DNA of 8,805 nucleotides from positions 1 to 8,805 of the forward strand of contig JAFOLE010000022.1 of assembly GCA_017419465.1 (NCBI GenBank), written 5' to 3'. The notes below the pieces were generated by a model. It was not told the DNA's origin. It saw only the letters and a program-made list of their open reading frames with translations, and ran no database searches. This document shows positions 1 to 6,849 of the stretch, piece by piece (position 1 is the first letter of the stretch; every line of letters starts with the position of its first letter). Origin of the DNA: Solobacterium sp. GTDB lineage: Bacteria > Bacillota_I > Bacilli_A > Erysipelotrichales > Erysipelotrichaceae. Both the position numbers and the translations under genes were made by a program.

Positions 1-138
1 AGCGCTGCGCAGTATGCGCCCGAACAGCTGGAACTGCTCAAACAGGGATACATTTATACCAAGGATAACTATTCCATCATGTATGTCGGCGCAACACCCG
101 ACAATGTGAAGAAAGAGCTCGCAAAGCTGCTTCAATGA
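1..138 (+). CDS. C-terminal end of a probable DUF4358-type protein (partial)
   Basis: Frame 1 is open from the window edge to a TGA stop at 136-138 and gives 45 residues; the start lies outside the window. The tail contains YAPEQLELLKQG, then YIYTKDNYSIMYVG, then a lysine-rich helix ending in KELAKLLQ. This order (a YxPEQ helix, a short strand with a DNY turn, a hydrophobic strand, a final amphipathic helix) resembles the end of DUF4358 proteins, which are usually small secreted lipoproteins of unknown function in Bacillota. The family call is from memory of the pattern. A strong hairpin terminator starts 38 bp after the stop, which supports a real gene end. It converges on the minus-strand membrane protein gene. 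The lipobox or signal peptide that would confirm the family is not in view. Confidence 0.6.
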   Translation, partial: SAAQYAPEQLELLKQGYIYTKDNYSIMYVGATPDNVKKELAKLLQ

Positions 139-146
139 TCATAAAG

Positions 147-168
147 AAAAACGGTCCCTGCGAACCGT
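147..168 (-). terminator. Rho-independent terminator of the leftward membrane protein gene
   Basis: Read on the minus strand, ACGGT and ACCGT at 151-168 form a 5-bp stem, or 6 bp with one G-U pair. It is followed at once by TTTTT, then CTTT. It lies 33 bp beyond the minus-strand stop codon at 201. The stem is short but the U tract is good. It sits between that stop and the end of the converging plus-strand gene. Confidence 0.5.
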
Positions 169-176
169 ATTCTCAG

Positions 177-202
177 GCATCCGGCACTGCCGGATGCTTT
201 TT
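177..202 (+). terminator. Rho-independent terminator of the rightward DUF4358-like gene
   Basis: GCATCCGG (177-184) pairs perfectly with CCGGATGC (190-197) around a 5-nt loop, and TTTTT follows at 198-202. The two half-repeats are in fact 10-nt perfect inverted copies around a single base. On the minus strand the hairpin falls directly after the membrane gene's stop but lacks a U tract there, so it should act mainly rightward. Confidence 0.85.
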
Positions 203-701
203 AATACTCTTCTTCCTCTTCCGGCAGCCGCTCTGTCAGGATGCCTTCCTTGATCATTGTCCGGCGGATCCGGTTCAGCTTCGGATTGTAGGTATGCCGG
301 TCGACGGTATTCTTCAGAGAAGTGCCGTAACGCTGAACCAGGAGTTTGTTCACTTTGGCGCGGTTCAGGAAGACCCGGTACAGAATCACGATCAGCACAA
401 ACGTCAGAAACGGCACCAGCGGATGAACCTTGTCCGGGTCCTGCATGCCGATCTCACAAAGGTATTTGTTCAGGTTGCTGCTTGCGATGACGCCGCATAA
501 CAGCACGACCAGACCGCTGGAAATAACCGCCATGAACATCATGCTGGTCTTGTCTTCTTCACAGACATTTGCGGCCATGCATTCACAGTTCACCACAAGC
601 AGAACAGCGAACAGGAAAACCGGCAGTAATCCGGGGAAGCCGGAAAACAGTGATACAAATAATCCTGTCACCAGTGCCATGATCAGTGAAAAGCCAGCCA
701 T
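201..701 (-). CDS. Small integral membrane protein, unknown function
   Basis: This gene encodes 166 residues that I cannot assign to a named family. Four hydrophobic segments are visible at about residues 4-20, 22-38, 53-74 and 93-112. The first two form a tight hairpin separated by Gly-Phe-Pro-Gly. A loop with three cysteines (CECMAANVCEED, 39-50) joins segments two and three. The last 55 residues are basic and probably cytoplasmic, ending in a run of five glutamates and a tyrosine. The ATG at 701 is well supported: GAGGAAGGA lies 5 nt upstream on the minus strand. It sits downstream of the toxin-antitoxin operon in the same orientation but has its own promoter, with a perfect TATAAT, so it need not be part of that module. 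A role in transport or signalling cannot be inferred. The coding call is confident; the function is open. Confidence 0.8.
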   Translation of the reverse strand: MAGFSLIMALVTGLFVSLFSGFPGLLPVFLFAVLLVVNCECMAANVCEEDKTSMMFMAVISSGLVVLLCGVIASSNLNKYLCEIGMQDPDKVHPLVPFLTFVLIVILYRVFLNRAKVNKLLVQRYGTSLKNTVDRHTYNPKLNRIRRTMIKEGILTERLPEEEEEY

Positions 702-721
702 CGTAATCCTTCCTCACTGCC

Positions 722-749
722 ATTATAACGTGAGCCTTACCTGCGTCCA
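722..749 (-). promoter_or_regulatory. Probable sigma-A promoter of the membrane protein gene
   Basis: On the minus strand a perfect TATAAT (722-727) is preceded at 16 bp by TGGACG (744-749), which matches TTGACA at 4 of 6 positions. Transcription would start near 715, only about 14 nt before the ATG, leaving just enough leader for the GAGGAAGGA ribosome-binding site. The rest of the 105-bp gap (750-806) shows only a weak TGACTG/CAGTCA hairpin over the antitoxin stop. Confidence 0.6.
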
Positions 750-806
750 TGTCTGATGCCTGAGATGTGAACGCTGTGCATTCATTGTACAGTTAATGAC
801 TGCCCG

Positions 807-1907
807 TCAGTCAGCCCACTTATACTGCGGCTTGAGATCACTGTAATAGGAATACGGTATCTTTTTCTCCTTCTGAAGTCTGCCGATCACAATGAAAGGC
901 GGTACACCCTGCGATTTTGCGAACGATTTAATCGTGTCTATATTCTTGTAACCATGTTCACTGACAAAACGGCTGTAGTCACTTTTCCCCAGCAAAGTAT
1001 CACTGGCAAACTGATCTGCTTTCTGTTCTTTCCGCTCAGCTGCCGGATCATTCATATCCATAAGATAACCCTGTCTTGCCAGATCACCATTTACGATATG
1101 TCCAAGTTCATGCATCAGGGAAAACCAGAAAATATCCGCAGAAGATCCCCGTAAGGTAAGAACCATCTGAAACGTATCATCCTTCTTCTTCGATATAAAA
1201 CCCTGTACCGGGGCACCCCTGAAATGCGGCATTACAGAAAAAGCAATTCCATATTTTTCGAGCAGATGTGTAAGTTCCGGTTCCGGATTTTTCCGTTCCT
1301 TACACATCAGTTTTTTCAGTTCGCATATAAGCTCAGCAGTATTGTCCCTGGAAAATGCGGTCTCAGGCTCTGTCTTAACTGCCATCGTCTTACACATACA
1401 CAGCCAGGCACCCGTTACTTCCGGAACCACCGAAACGCTCCTTGACATTCTGAATGCGCCATCGGCCGCAAAGTGTTTCAGATTACGCAGATCACTGACC
1501 CCAAATATCCGACGCAATGAAAGAACTGATTCTTCTTTTGTCAGATCGGACGGAATCACATGTTTCTTTCTGAGATATCCGACAACTTCCCGGATTGTTT
1601 TTAAAACAGCTTTTTCTTCCTCCGTAATTGTTTCGGCTTCGTTAACAGTCAGCAGTTCCGCATCATACTTTGCCTGAAGATTCAGCCAGAAAGAGCTTGA
1701 TACACCAAACGCATACTCAAGTCCTCTCGCCAGGCTTTTGGAAATATCTTTCTTTCCATTGATCACATCACTCAGGAATGCTTCAGAAATACCAACTCTG
1801 CGGGCGAGTTCTTTCTGTGCAATATCCCGTTCCACAATCAGGTCCCCGATTGTTTCTCCGGGATGTATCAGTAAGTCACGAGATATACCACGTTTCTTTT
1901 CCGCCAT
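807..1907 (-). CDS. HigA-type antitoxin with ImmA/IrrE metalloprotease domain
   Basis: This gene encodes 366 residues from the chosen ATG at 1907. Residues 15-83 are a HigA-family helix-turn-helix: HPGETIGDLI, then QKELARRVGISEAFLSDVINGK, then the family's FWLNLQAKYD. This part should bind the operon operator and neutralise the toxin. Residues about 190-335 form an ImmA/IrrE (COG2856) zinc-peptidase domain. It has HELGH at 266-270 and a downstream ExxADxFA helix (Glu294), so the metal-binding site appears intact. I prefer ATG 1907 because AAGGAG lies upstream (1920-1925), although the 12-nt spacing is long. A GTG at 1943 in the same frame would add 12 residues. The gene overlaps the toxin by 32 bp, implying translational coupling. 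HigA-protease fusions are known in Bacillota, but what the protease cleaves is mostly untested; self-cleavage, or cleavage of a repressor as ImmA does, is inference. Confidence 0.88.
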   Translation of the reverse strand: MAEKKRGISRDLLIHPGETIGDLIVERDIAQKELARRVGISEAFLSDVINGKKDISKSLARGLEYAFGVSSSFWLNLQAKYDAELLTVNEAETITEEEKAVLKTIREVVGYLRKKHVIPSDLTKEESVLSLRRIFGVSDLRNLKHFAADGAFRMSRSVSVVPEVTGAWLCMCKTMAVKTEPETAFSRDNTAELICELKKLMCKERKNPEPELTHLLEKYGIAFSVMPHFRGAPVQGFISKKKDDTFQMVLTLRGSSADIFWFSLMHELGHIVNGDLARQGYLMDMNDPAAERKEQKADQFASDTLLGKSDYSRFVSEHGYKNIDTIKSFAKSQGVPPFIVIGRLQKEKKIPYSYYSDLKPQYKWAD

Positions 1908-2214
1908 GATAATCAACAACTCCTTCCACTCTGACAACTTCACAAATTGTCACAACTTTGCCGGCATCATCCGGCTGTATGATCATTCTTACATTTCCTG
2001 TAACACGTACAGAATACTTTCCCTTATCTTTTCCTTTCAGCGGCTCCGGATGACCTAAGTCCAATTTCAGAAATTCTCCGAAATTGTTAAGAGCTTCCAG
2101 GCGATCAATATGCTTTTTTATTGCCCTCACCCACGTCAGCGGAATGATTTTCTTCATCTCTCCATAATTTTCAAAATACTTTCTTACCTGTTTATTCGCA
2201 TACGTTATACGCAA
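1876..2214 (-). CDS. HigB-like (RelE/ParE superfamily) toxin
   Basis: This gene encodes 112 residues and lies directly upstream of the HigA-type antitoxin, in the toxin-first order typical of higBA. The family signature is visible in the middle: LDLGHPEPLKGKDKGKYSVRV, then VRMIIQ, resembling the HPLKG...YSVxVxGNxRI core of HigB proteins, which are ribosome-dependent mRNA endonucleases. The N-terminal half is helical and basic, as expected for RNA binding. The start is a TTG at 2214: it is the only start in frame after the upstream stop (2227-2229), and AAGGCGGTGG sits 4 nt before it. I did not assign catalytic residues, because they vary in this superfamily. The C-terminus (DYHGGKETWYIS) runs slightly past the usual end. 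Local G+C is low compared with the flanking genes, which suggests recent acquisition. Confidence 0.85.
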   Translation of the reverse strand: MRITYANKQVRKYFENYGEMKKIIPLTWVRAIKKHIDRLEALNNFGEFLKLDLGHPEPLKGKDKGKYSVRVTGNVRMIIQPDDAGKVVTICEVVRVEGVVDYHGGKETWYIS

Positions 2215-2259
2215 ACTACCACCGCCTTAATATAACGATTAACTATTTGGTTTATTTAA

Positions 2260-2287
2260 ATTATATCTTCACTTATAAATTAGTCAA
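2260..2287 (-). promoter_or_regulatory. Promoter of the toxin-antitoxin operon
   Basis: On the minus strand TTGACT (2282-2287, 5 of 6 to consensus) is separated by 16 bp from a perfect TATAAT (2260-2265). The predicted start near 2253 gives a leader of about 38 nt before the TTG start codon. The -35 box lies inside the palindrome at 2276-2299, so a bound repressor would block RNA polymerase. Confidence 0.75.
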
Positions 2288-2299
2288 TTGGCTAATTTA
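2276..2299. promoter_or_regulatory. Palindromic operator candidate for the HigA-type antitoxin
   Basis: Arms AAATTAG (2277-2283) and CTAATTT (2292-2298) flank a self-complementary CAATTG core. The symmetry covers 24 bp with a single mismatched pair (T2284 and G2291). It overlaps the -35 box of the toxin-antitoxin promoter. Known HigA proteins bind palindromes at their own promoters, so autoregulation is the natural reading. The stem is too AT-rich for a good terminator. Confidence 0.6.
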
Positions 2300-2350
2300 A
2301 AAACCCTCCTGCGATACTCATCTTGTGAAAAATGAATATCTGACAGGAGG
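2299..2350 (-). terminator. Rho-independent terminator of the peptidase-glucosidase operon
   Basis: On the minus strand CCTCCTG pairs with CAGGAGG (2344-2350 with 2305-2311). Inside it GATATTCAT pairs with ATGAGTATC (2332-2340 with 2313-2321, one G-U) around a 10-nt loop. A small internal loop (TCA against G) separates the two stems. GTTTTT follows at 2304-2299. It lies 30 bp after the glucosidase stop and ends exactly where the toxin-antitoxin operator begins, insulating that promoter from read-through. Confidence 0.85.
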
Positions 2351-2379
2351 ATCCGTCAATCGTTATATGGTCAGACTGC

Positions 2380-3840
2380 TCAGTCGAGATCTTCGCCGTT
2401 GGACGCAATGACCTTCTTGTACCAGTAGAAGGAATCCTTGCGGCTCCGTGCCATTGTGCCGGTGCCGTCATCATGCTTGTCGACATAGATGAAACCATAG
2501 CGCTTGCGCATTTCACCGGTTCCCGCAGACACAAGGTCGATCGGTCCCCAGGTTGTATAGGCACGCAGATCAACGCCGTTCTCCACAGCCTTCTTCATCG
2601 CCGCAATGTGCTTGCGGAAATAATCGATGCGGTACGGATCATGAATGGATCCGTCAGCTTCCACGGTGTCAAAGGCACCGACACCGTTTTCCACCACCAT
2701 GAGCGGACGCTCATAGCGGTTGTAGATCATCTCCAGATAATATTGCAGGCCATCCGGGTCATATGCCCAGCCCCAGTCGGAATACTCAAGGTACTCATTC
2801 TTTGTGCCGCGCACCATGTTTCCGGATGCGCCTTCTTCGCCCTTGTGTGTGGTAACGGACATCGACATGTAGTACGAGAACGTGTACATGTCCACGCAGC
2901 CTTCTTTCAATGACTGCAGGTCATCTTCCGTAATGTCGAGTTTTACATTGTGTTCGTTCCACAGCTTCTTCGCATAGGTCGGATAGTAGCCGAAGCATTG
3001 TACGTCACCGCAGTAGAAGATGCCCTTTTCCCACTTGTAGCGGTTGAAGAGAATGTCCTTGGGATCTTCAGTATGCGGGTAATAAGTAATGCCGCAGATC
3101 ATACAGCCGATCATGTTTTCCGGATCGATCTCATGGCCGATCTTTACTGCCTTTGCGGAAGCCACAAACTGGTTGTGGAGATGCTGGTAGGCATCCTGGA
3201 AATAGGAGTCCGGCATGTCATCCGGCAGGAAGTTGATCGTGTTGTTGATTTCATTGAAGGTCAGCCAGTACTTTACAAGTCCCTTGAATTCCGTAAAGCA
3301 GGTCTTCGCAAACTTCACGAACAGCGGGATGAGTTCCCGGTTCTTCCAGTCTCCCAGTGTTTCTTCGAGATACAGCGGGGTATCGAAGTGCCAGATGGTA
3401 ACCAGCGGTTCGATGCCGTATTTCTTCAGTTCCGTGAAAACATTACGGTAGAATTCCACGCCTTTGGGATTAGGCTTTTCTTCCATTCCGGTCGGATAAA
3501 GTCTTGACCAGGAAATGGACATGCGGAATACCTTGAAGCCCATCTCCGCAAAGAGCGCGATGTCTTCCTTGTAGTGATGATAGAAGTCGATGCCGTCATG
3601 GTTGGGATACAGGCAGTCATCCAGCACCGCATAATGTGCGCCTTCCGGAAGCTTCTCGAATTTTGTGATAAAGCCTGGTTTGCCGTCTTTATCGATATAG
3701 GTGATTCTTCTCGGCTCACTGACTGAGCCGCCGGTTGTGACATCGGTCAGTGCCGGTCCTCTTCCGTCGAGGTTCCAGGCACCCTCCAGCTGGTTTGCGG
3801 CAGTAGCGCCGCCCCACAGGAAATCCTTAGGAAATGGCAT
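2380..3840 (-). CDS. GH1 6-phospho-beta-glucosidase
   Basis: This gene encodes 486 residues, the normal length for a single-domain glycoside hydrolase family 1 TIM barrel. The protein opens with the family signature FLWGGATAANQLEGAW (7-22). The acid/base catalyst is Glu197 in TFNE and the nucleophile is Glu384 in VVENG. A phosphate-binding set typical of phospho-glycosidases is visible near the C-terminus: Ser438, Lys446 and Tyr448 in SAGTGEMRKRYGFIY, followed by DSFYWYKKVIASNGE. It should hydrolyse PTS-imported 6-phospho-beta-glucosides (cellobiose, salicin or arbutin type) in the cytoplasm. Close relatives are BglA, BglB and AscB of enteric bacteria, but the sequence alone does not choose among them. 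The ATG at 3840 follows AAGGAG at 7 nt. It starts 23 bp after the peptidase stop, so the two are probably co-transcribed. No PTS permease, antiterminator or RAT-like leader lies beside it, which is unusual for this enzyme. Confidence 0.93.
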   Translation of the reverse strand: MPFPKDFLWGGATAANQLEGAWNLDGRGPALTDVTTGGSVSEPRRITYIDKDGKPGFITKFEKLPEGAHYAVLDDCLYPNHDGIDFYHHYKEDIALFAEMGFKVFRMSISWSRLYPTGMEEKPNPKGVEFYRNVFTELKKYGIEPLVTIWHFDTPLYLEETLGDWKNRELIPLFVKFAKTCFTEFKGLVKYWLTFNEINNTINFLPDDMPDSYFQDAYQHLHNQFVASAKAVKIGHEIDPENMIGCMICGITYYPHTEDPKDILFNRYKWEKGIFYCGDVQCFGYYPTYAKKLWNEHNVKLDITEDDLQSLKEGCVDMYTFSYYMSMSVTTHKGEEGASGNMVRGTKNEYLEYSDWGWAYDPDGLQYYLEMIYNRYERPLMVVENGVGAFDTVEADGSIHDPYRIDYFRKHIAAMKKAVENGVDLRAYTTWGPIDLVSAGTGEMRKRYGFIYVDKHDDGTGTMARSRKDSFYWYKKVIASNGEDLD

Positions 3841-3863
3841 ACATGTTCTCCTTTTAACTTATG

Positions 3864-6749
3864 TTATGCGATGGATTTGATTTCGGTAATGCCGCACTGT
3901 TCGAGTGCTTCTGCGGATGCCACAACGCAGCTTTGCGCTTCCGCAAGCGCCTTGCGCAGCGCTTCTGCGGCTGTGCGGAGGTCATCGTTGCTGGTATCGA
4001 GGATCTCTTTGCGCAGCTTCACACGGTCATCATAGGTGACGCCGCAGAACCAGCTTGCGTCCGCAAGCGTGATCTTTGCGCCGGGCGCAAGCAGCGGTTC
4101 ATTCGCCGCAATCGTACCGATGATATAGGATGTCAGATCGGTTTCCTGATTTGCCAGATCTTCAATATAATCCGCCGCTTTTTCAAACGTCTTCAGGCTG
4201 TTTGCCGGGCTTGGATCCCGATAACTGTAACATGCCACATTGCCGTTGCGGCTTGCCGCAAAGCCGGTTCCGTAGGCACCGCCCTTGACGCGGATCTCAT
4301 TCCAGAGATAACCGTATGTCAGGATCTGGGCAACCGTACGAAGAACGCCGGAGTAGGCAAAGTCATAGTTCTGCAGGTTGTTTCCGCTGACCGCATACGA
4401 GATCTGCGCAGGCACCTGAATACCTTCTGTCTTCTTTTCAAACAGCGGATAATGCACTTTCGCGCGCTGTGCCTGCGATACCGGAAGTGCTTCCAGCAGC
4501 GGATCGAGCGCCTTGAGATGATCTTCTCCGCTGATACTGATCGTCATACGTGCTTTGGAGAACAGCTCACCGCAGTACATCTCGCATGCATACTTCAGTT
4601 CATCAAACTTCTCCTCGTAGTGTTCAATCAGATCACTGGTATAGACAAAGGATTCATATCCGCTGAAGTATTCCTTGGCAACACTCTCTGCACTGCCCTG
4701 CGCGCCGACACGCATGACTGCCGCCGCATGTCCGCCGCCGATAAACATCTGGCGGGACTGTTCCTTGTACTGCTGGAGAATCGGCAGGATCGTTTCCTTT
4801 TCGAACTGTGTTTCCGTCATGACCTCCTGAATCAGTTCAACGGCCTTTGCGACATTCTGTTTCAGTACGGAACAGTGCACCGCAAGTACCGGATAACAGG
4901 AAGAACGGTCACGGTTGACGGTAAACGCATCATTGCGGAAGCGCAGGGATCCGATGTTGGCACGGATCAGTTCCTGCAGTTCCGGCAGGGTGTGGCTTGC
5001 CGTGCGCAGACGCAGGAAAAGATCGGTCATCAGCGATACTTCGCTCAGATGATCTTTGGTAATTCCTGCGAGATTGAAATACAGATTCAGATAAACAATG
5101 CCGTTATCACTTTCCGGATATAACAGAACCGGAACGCCCTTGTATTCGGATTCCTTCGGTTCCATGGGTTTCGGAAGCGGATTGACATCGCTTCTCTGCA
5201 GTGCGGGAAGCGTTGCCTTCTGTTCGGGCGTATCTTCCTGAGCCTGCCAGAGATCGAGATTATGATTCAGTTCGATGTAGGACGCAATATCCTCCTGCCA
5301 GGATTCCTTTGCGGCCTTCAGTTTTGCGGTTTCCTTTTCCTTCCGTTTTGCCGCGAGGGTTTTGTCCGGCACGACAACGGTCAGAGAGTACGCATCCGTA
5401 TCCAGCAGATCCCTGCGGATCAGGTTTTCAAAGTAATCCGTATCCGCCTTCTGACGCAGTGCTTCATACATGTTTCCGACCGAGATATACATTGCCGGAT
5501 CGCCGCCGTACATCCAGGACTGATAGATCGTCGCCGCCAGTTTTACACCGGCCGGTTCGCTCTGTTCGCGGTAACGGAATTCCATCTGGTTGAGAATCGC
5601 CTTGAGCTCTTCCTTCCGCAGACCGTCTTCGAGAAGCTTTGCGGCGGTGTCATGCATGCACTGACGGATCTTTTCCGCATGTTCTTTTTCCGTATTGCGC
5701 ACCACAAGGCCGATGTACGGCTGGGTAAGCTCATCCATGACGTCAAGGTCCGCATCCTGTCCGAGTTTGTTTTCCAGGATTGCCTTCTTCAGCGGCGCTT
5801 CATTCGACCCCGTCAGCATTGTGGAAAGCACACGCCATGCCATCTGTGTTTCGACATCGTCATAGTCACAGAGAATCTTAGTGAGGACGACTTCCGTCTT
5901 TTCGGTTTCGCTTTCATCTTCGCCGATCTCATACGGGACTTCCGAAACCGTCGGAGAAAGATTCTCCTGATGACCGGTCTCGAAGGTCATGTTTTCATTG
6001 TCATATTCCGCAAAGAACGAATCGATTTTTGCGAGTGCCGCATCGATATCAAGATCGCCATCCAGCACGGTTCTCGAGTTGGACGGATGATAGCACTTCG
6101 TATGTGCCGCAAGGAACTGCTCGTAGGTAAGATCCGTGATCTTTTCCGGATCGCCGCCGGAGACGTATTTATAACAGGTCTCCGAGTACAGCTGCCGCAT
6201 GACTTCGTTCATCATTACTTCATCGACGGAAGAGAAGGCCCCTTTCATCTCATTGAGCACGACACCCTTGAATACCGGCTCCTCTTTCGGATCCCGGATC
6301 TCATAGTGCCAGCCTTCCTGATAGAAGATGTTCGGGTTGGTATAGATTGCCGGATGAAGTACGGCATCGAGATAGACATCCATCAGATTCAGGAAGTCCT
6401 TGTCATTCCGGCTGGAAACCGGATAGATGGTTTTATCCGGATAGGTCATCGCATTCAGGAAGGTCTGAAGCGAGCTCTTAAGCAGGTCCACGAACGGTTC
6501 CCGCACCGGATACTTTCTCGATCCGTTCAGCACAGAGTGTTCACAGATATGAAAGACACCGCTGTCATCTTCCGGGATGGTCTTGAAGCCAATGCAGAAG
6601 GTCTTGTTTTCATCCGGGCGTTTCAGCCAGACAAGTCCTGCGCCGGTCTTCTCATGAACCATTTCATAAAGCGTGCCGCGGCAGTCAGGCGCATCCTCCA
6701 CACGGGTTACCAGGAAGCCCCTGATGCGGTCATTCACGTTAATATCCAT
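3864..6749 (-). CDS. M16C insulinase-like zinc metallopeptidase (PreP-like)
   Basis: This gene encodes 961 residues, near the usual length of PreP/COG1026 peptidases. The inverted zinc motif HICEH (His67, Glu70, His71) is followed by the third ligand Glu167 in VVLNEMKGAFSS, so the active half is intact. The catalytic domain and its inactive partner span about residues 20-455. A charged linker and M16C-associated region cover about 455-700. The C-terminal half carries the substrate-binding RVKGGAYG motif (Arg820, Tyr826). The fold encloses peptides in a closed chamber, so the likely role is degrading unfolded peptides of tens of residues in the cytoplasm. No signal peptide is seen. The ATG at 6749 is preceded by AGGAG at a long 11-nt spacing. 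It is the first gene of a probable operon with the 6-phospho-beta-glucosidase and is divergent from the flavoprotein gene. A functional link between peptidase and glucosidase is not evident. Confidence 0.93.
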   Translation of the reverse strand: MDINVNDRIRGFLVTRVEDAPDCRGTLYEMVHEKTGAGLVWLKRPDENKTFCIGFKTIPEDDSGVFHICEHSVLNGSRKYPVREPFVDLLKSSLQTFLNAMTYPDKTIYPVSSRNDKDFLNLMDVYLDAVLHPAIYTNPNIFYQEGWHYEIRDPKEEPVFKGVVLNEMKGAFSSVDEVMMNEVMRQLYSETCYKYVSGGDPEKITDLTYEQFLAAHTKCYHPSNSRTVLDGDLDIDAALAKIDSFFAEYDNENMTFETGHQENLSPTVSEVPYEIGEDESETEKTEVVLTKILCDYDDVETQMAWRVLSTMLTGSNEAPLKKAILENKLGQDADLDVMDELTQPYIGLVVRNTEKEHAEKIRQCMHDTAAKLLEDGLRKEELKAILNQMEFRYREQSEPAGVKLAATIYQSWMYGGDPAMYISVGNMYEALRQKADTDYFENLIRRDLLDTDAYSLTVVVPDKTLAAKRKEKETAKLKAAKESWQEDIASYIELNHNLDLWQAQEDTPEQKATLPALQRSDVNPLPKPMEPKESEYKGVPVLLYPESDNGIVYLNLYFNLAGITKDHLSEVSLMTDLFLRLRTASHTLPELQELIRANIGSLRFRNDAFTVNRDRSSCYPVLAVHCSVLKQNVAKAVELIQEVMTETQFEKETILPILQQYKEQSRQMFIGGGHAAAVMRVGAQGSAESVAKEYFSGYESFVYTSDLIEHYEEKFDELKYACEMYCGELFSKARMTISISGEDHLKALDPLLEALPVSQAQRAKVHYPLFEKKTEGIQVPAQISYAVSGNNLQNYDFAYSGVLRTVAQILTYGYLWNEIRVKGGAYGTGFAASRNGNVACYSYRDPSPANSLKTFEKAADYIEDLANQETDLTSYIIGTIAANEPLLAPGAKITLADASWFCGVTYDDRVKLRKEILDTSNDDLRTAAEALRKALAEAQSCVVASAEALEQCGITEIKSIA

Positions 6750-6775
6750 TGTTTTTTAATCTCCTGTCCGTTAAC

Positions 6776-6786
6776 AGTGTATCATA
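6776..6786 (-). promoter_or_regulatory. Weak candidate -10 region for the peptidase operon
   Basis: On the minus strand TATGAT (6781-6786, 5 of 6) overlaps a TG-n-TACACT extended -10 (6776-6784). Neither has a good -35 at the right distance. One of them probably serves the peptidase operon, since no other candidate lies in the 100-bp divergent gap. Confidence 0.3.
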
Positions 6787-6820
6787 TGACTCCCCGAAAC
6801 AACCCGCCTGCGTACTCTCG

Positions 6821-6829
6821 TGTTACAAT
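6821..6829 (+). promoter_or_regulatory. Extended -10 promoter candidate for the flavoprotein gene
   Basis: TGTTACAAT is an extended -10 (TG-n-TACAAT, 5 of 6 to consensus). No -35 match is present at 16-18 bp upstream. Transcription would start near 6836, giving a leader of about 14 nt before the ATG at 6850. This argues against the in-frame GTG at 6820 as the start. Confidence 0.4.
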
Positions 6830-6848
6830 GGGAAAACAGGTTTCCCAT
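6828..6848. repeat. Perfect 8-bp inverted repeat just before the flavoprotein start
   Basis: ATGGGAAA (6828-6835) and TTTCCCAT (6841-6848) flank the 5-nt spacer ACAGG. The repeat overlaps the end of the -10 candidate and finishes one base before the ATG. It could be a repressor operator. If transcription begins further upstream, it could be an RNA hairpin that holds the only AGG ribosome-binding match in its loop. Confidence 0.5.
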
Positions 6849-6849
6849 C

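Noticed and set aside
797..813. TGACTG/CAGTCA hairpin over the antitoxin stop as a terminator
   Set aside because: The stem is 6 bp and no U tract follows on the minus strand.
1908..1943. GTG start giving the antitoxin 12 extra residues
   Set aside because: The extra residues fall before the conserved HigA N-terminus. The ATG at 1907 has an AAGGAG upstream, whereas the GTG has no comparable site.
3861..5123. A 420-codon open frame on the plus strand opposite the end of the peptidase gene
   Set aside because: It has the same antisense shadow composition (many Cys, Arg, His), no ribosome-binding site and no recognisable domain.
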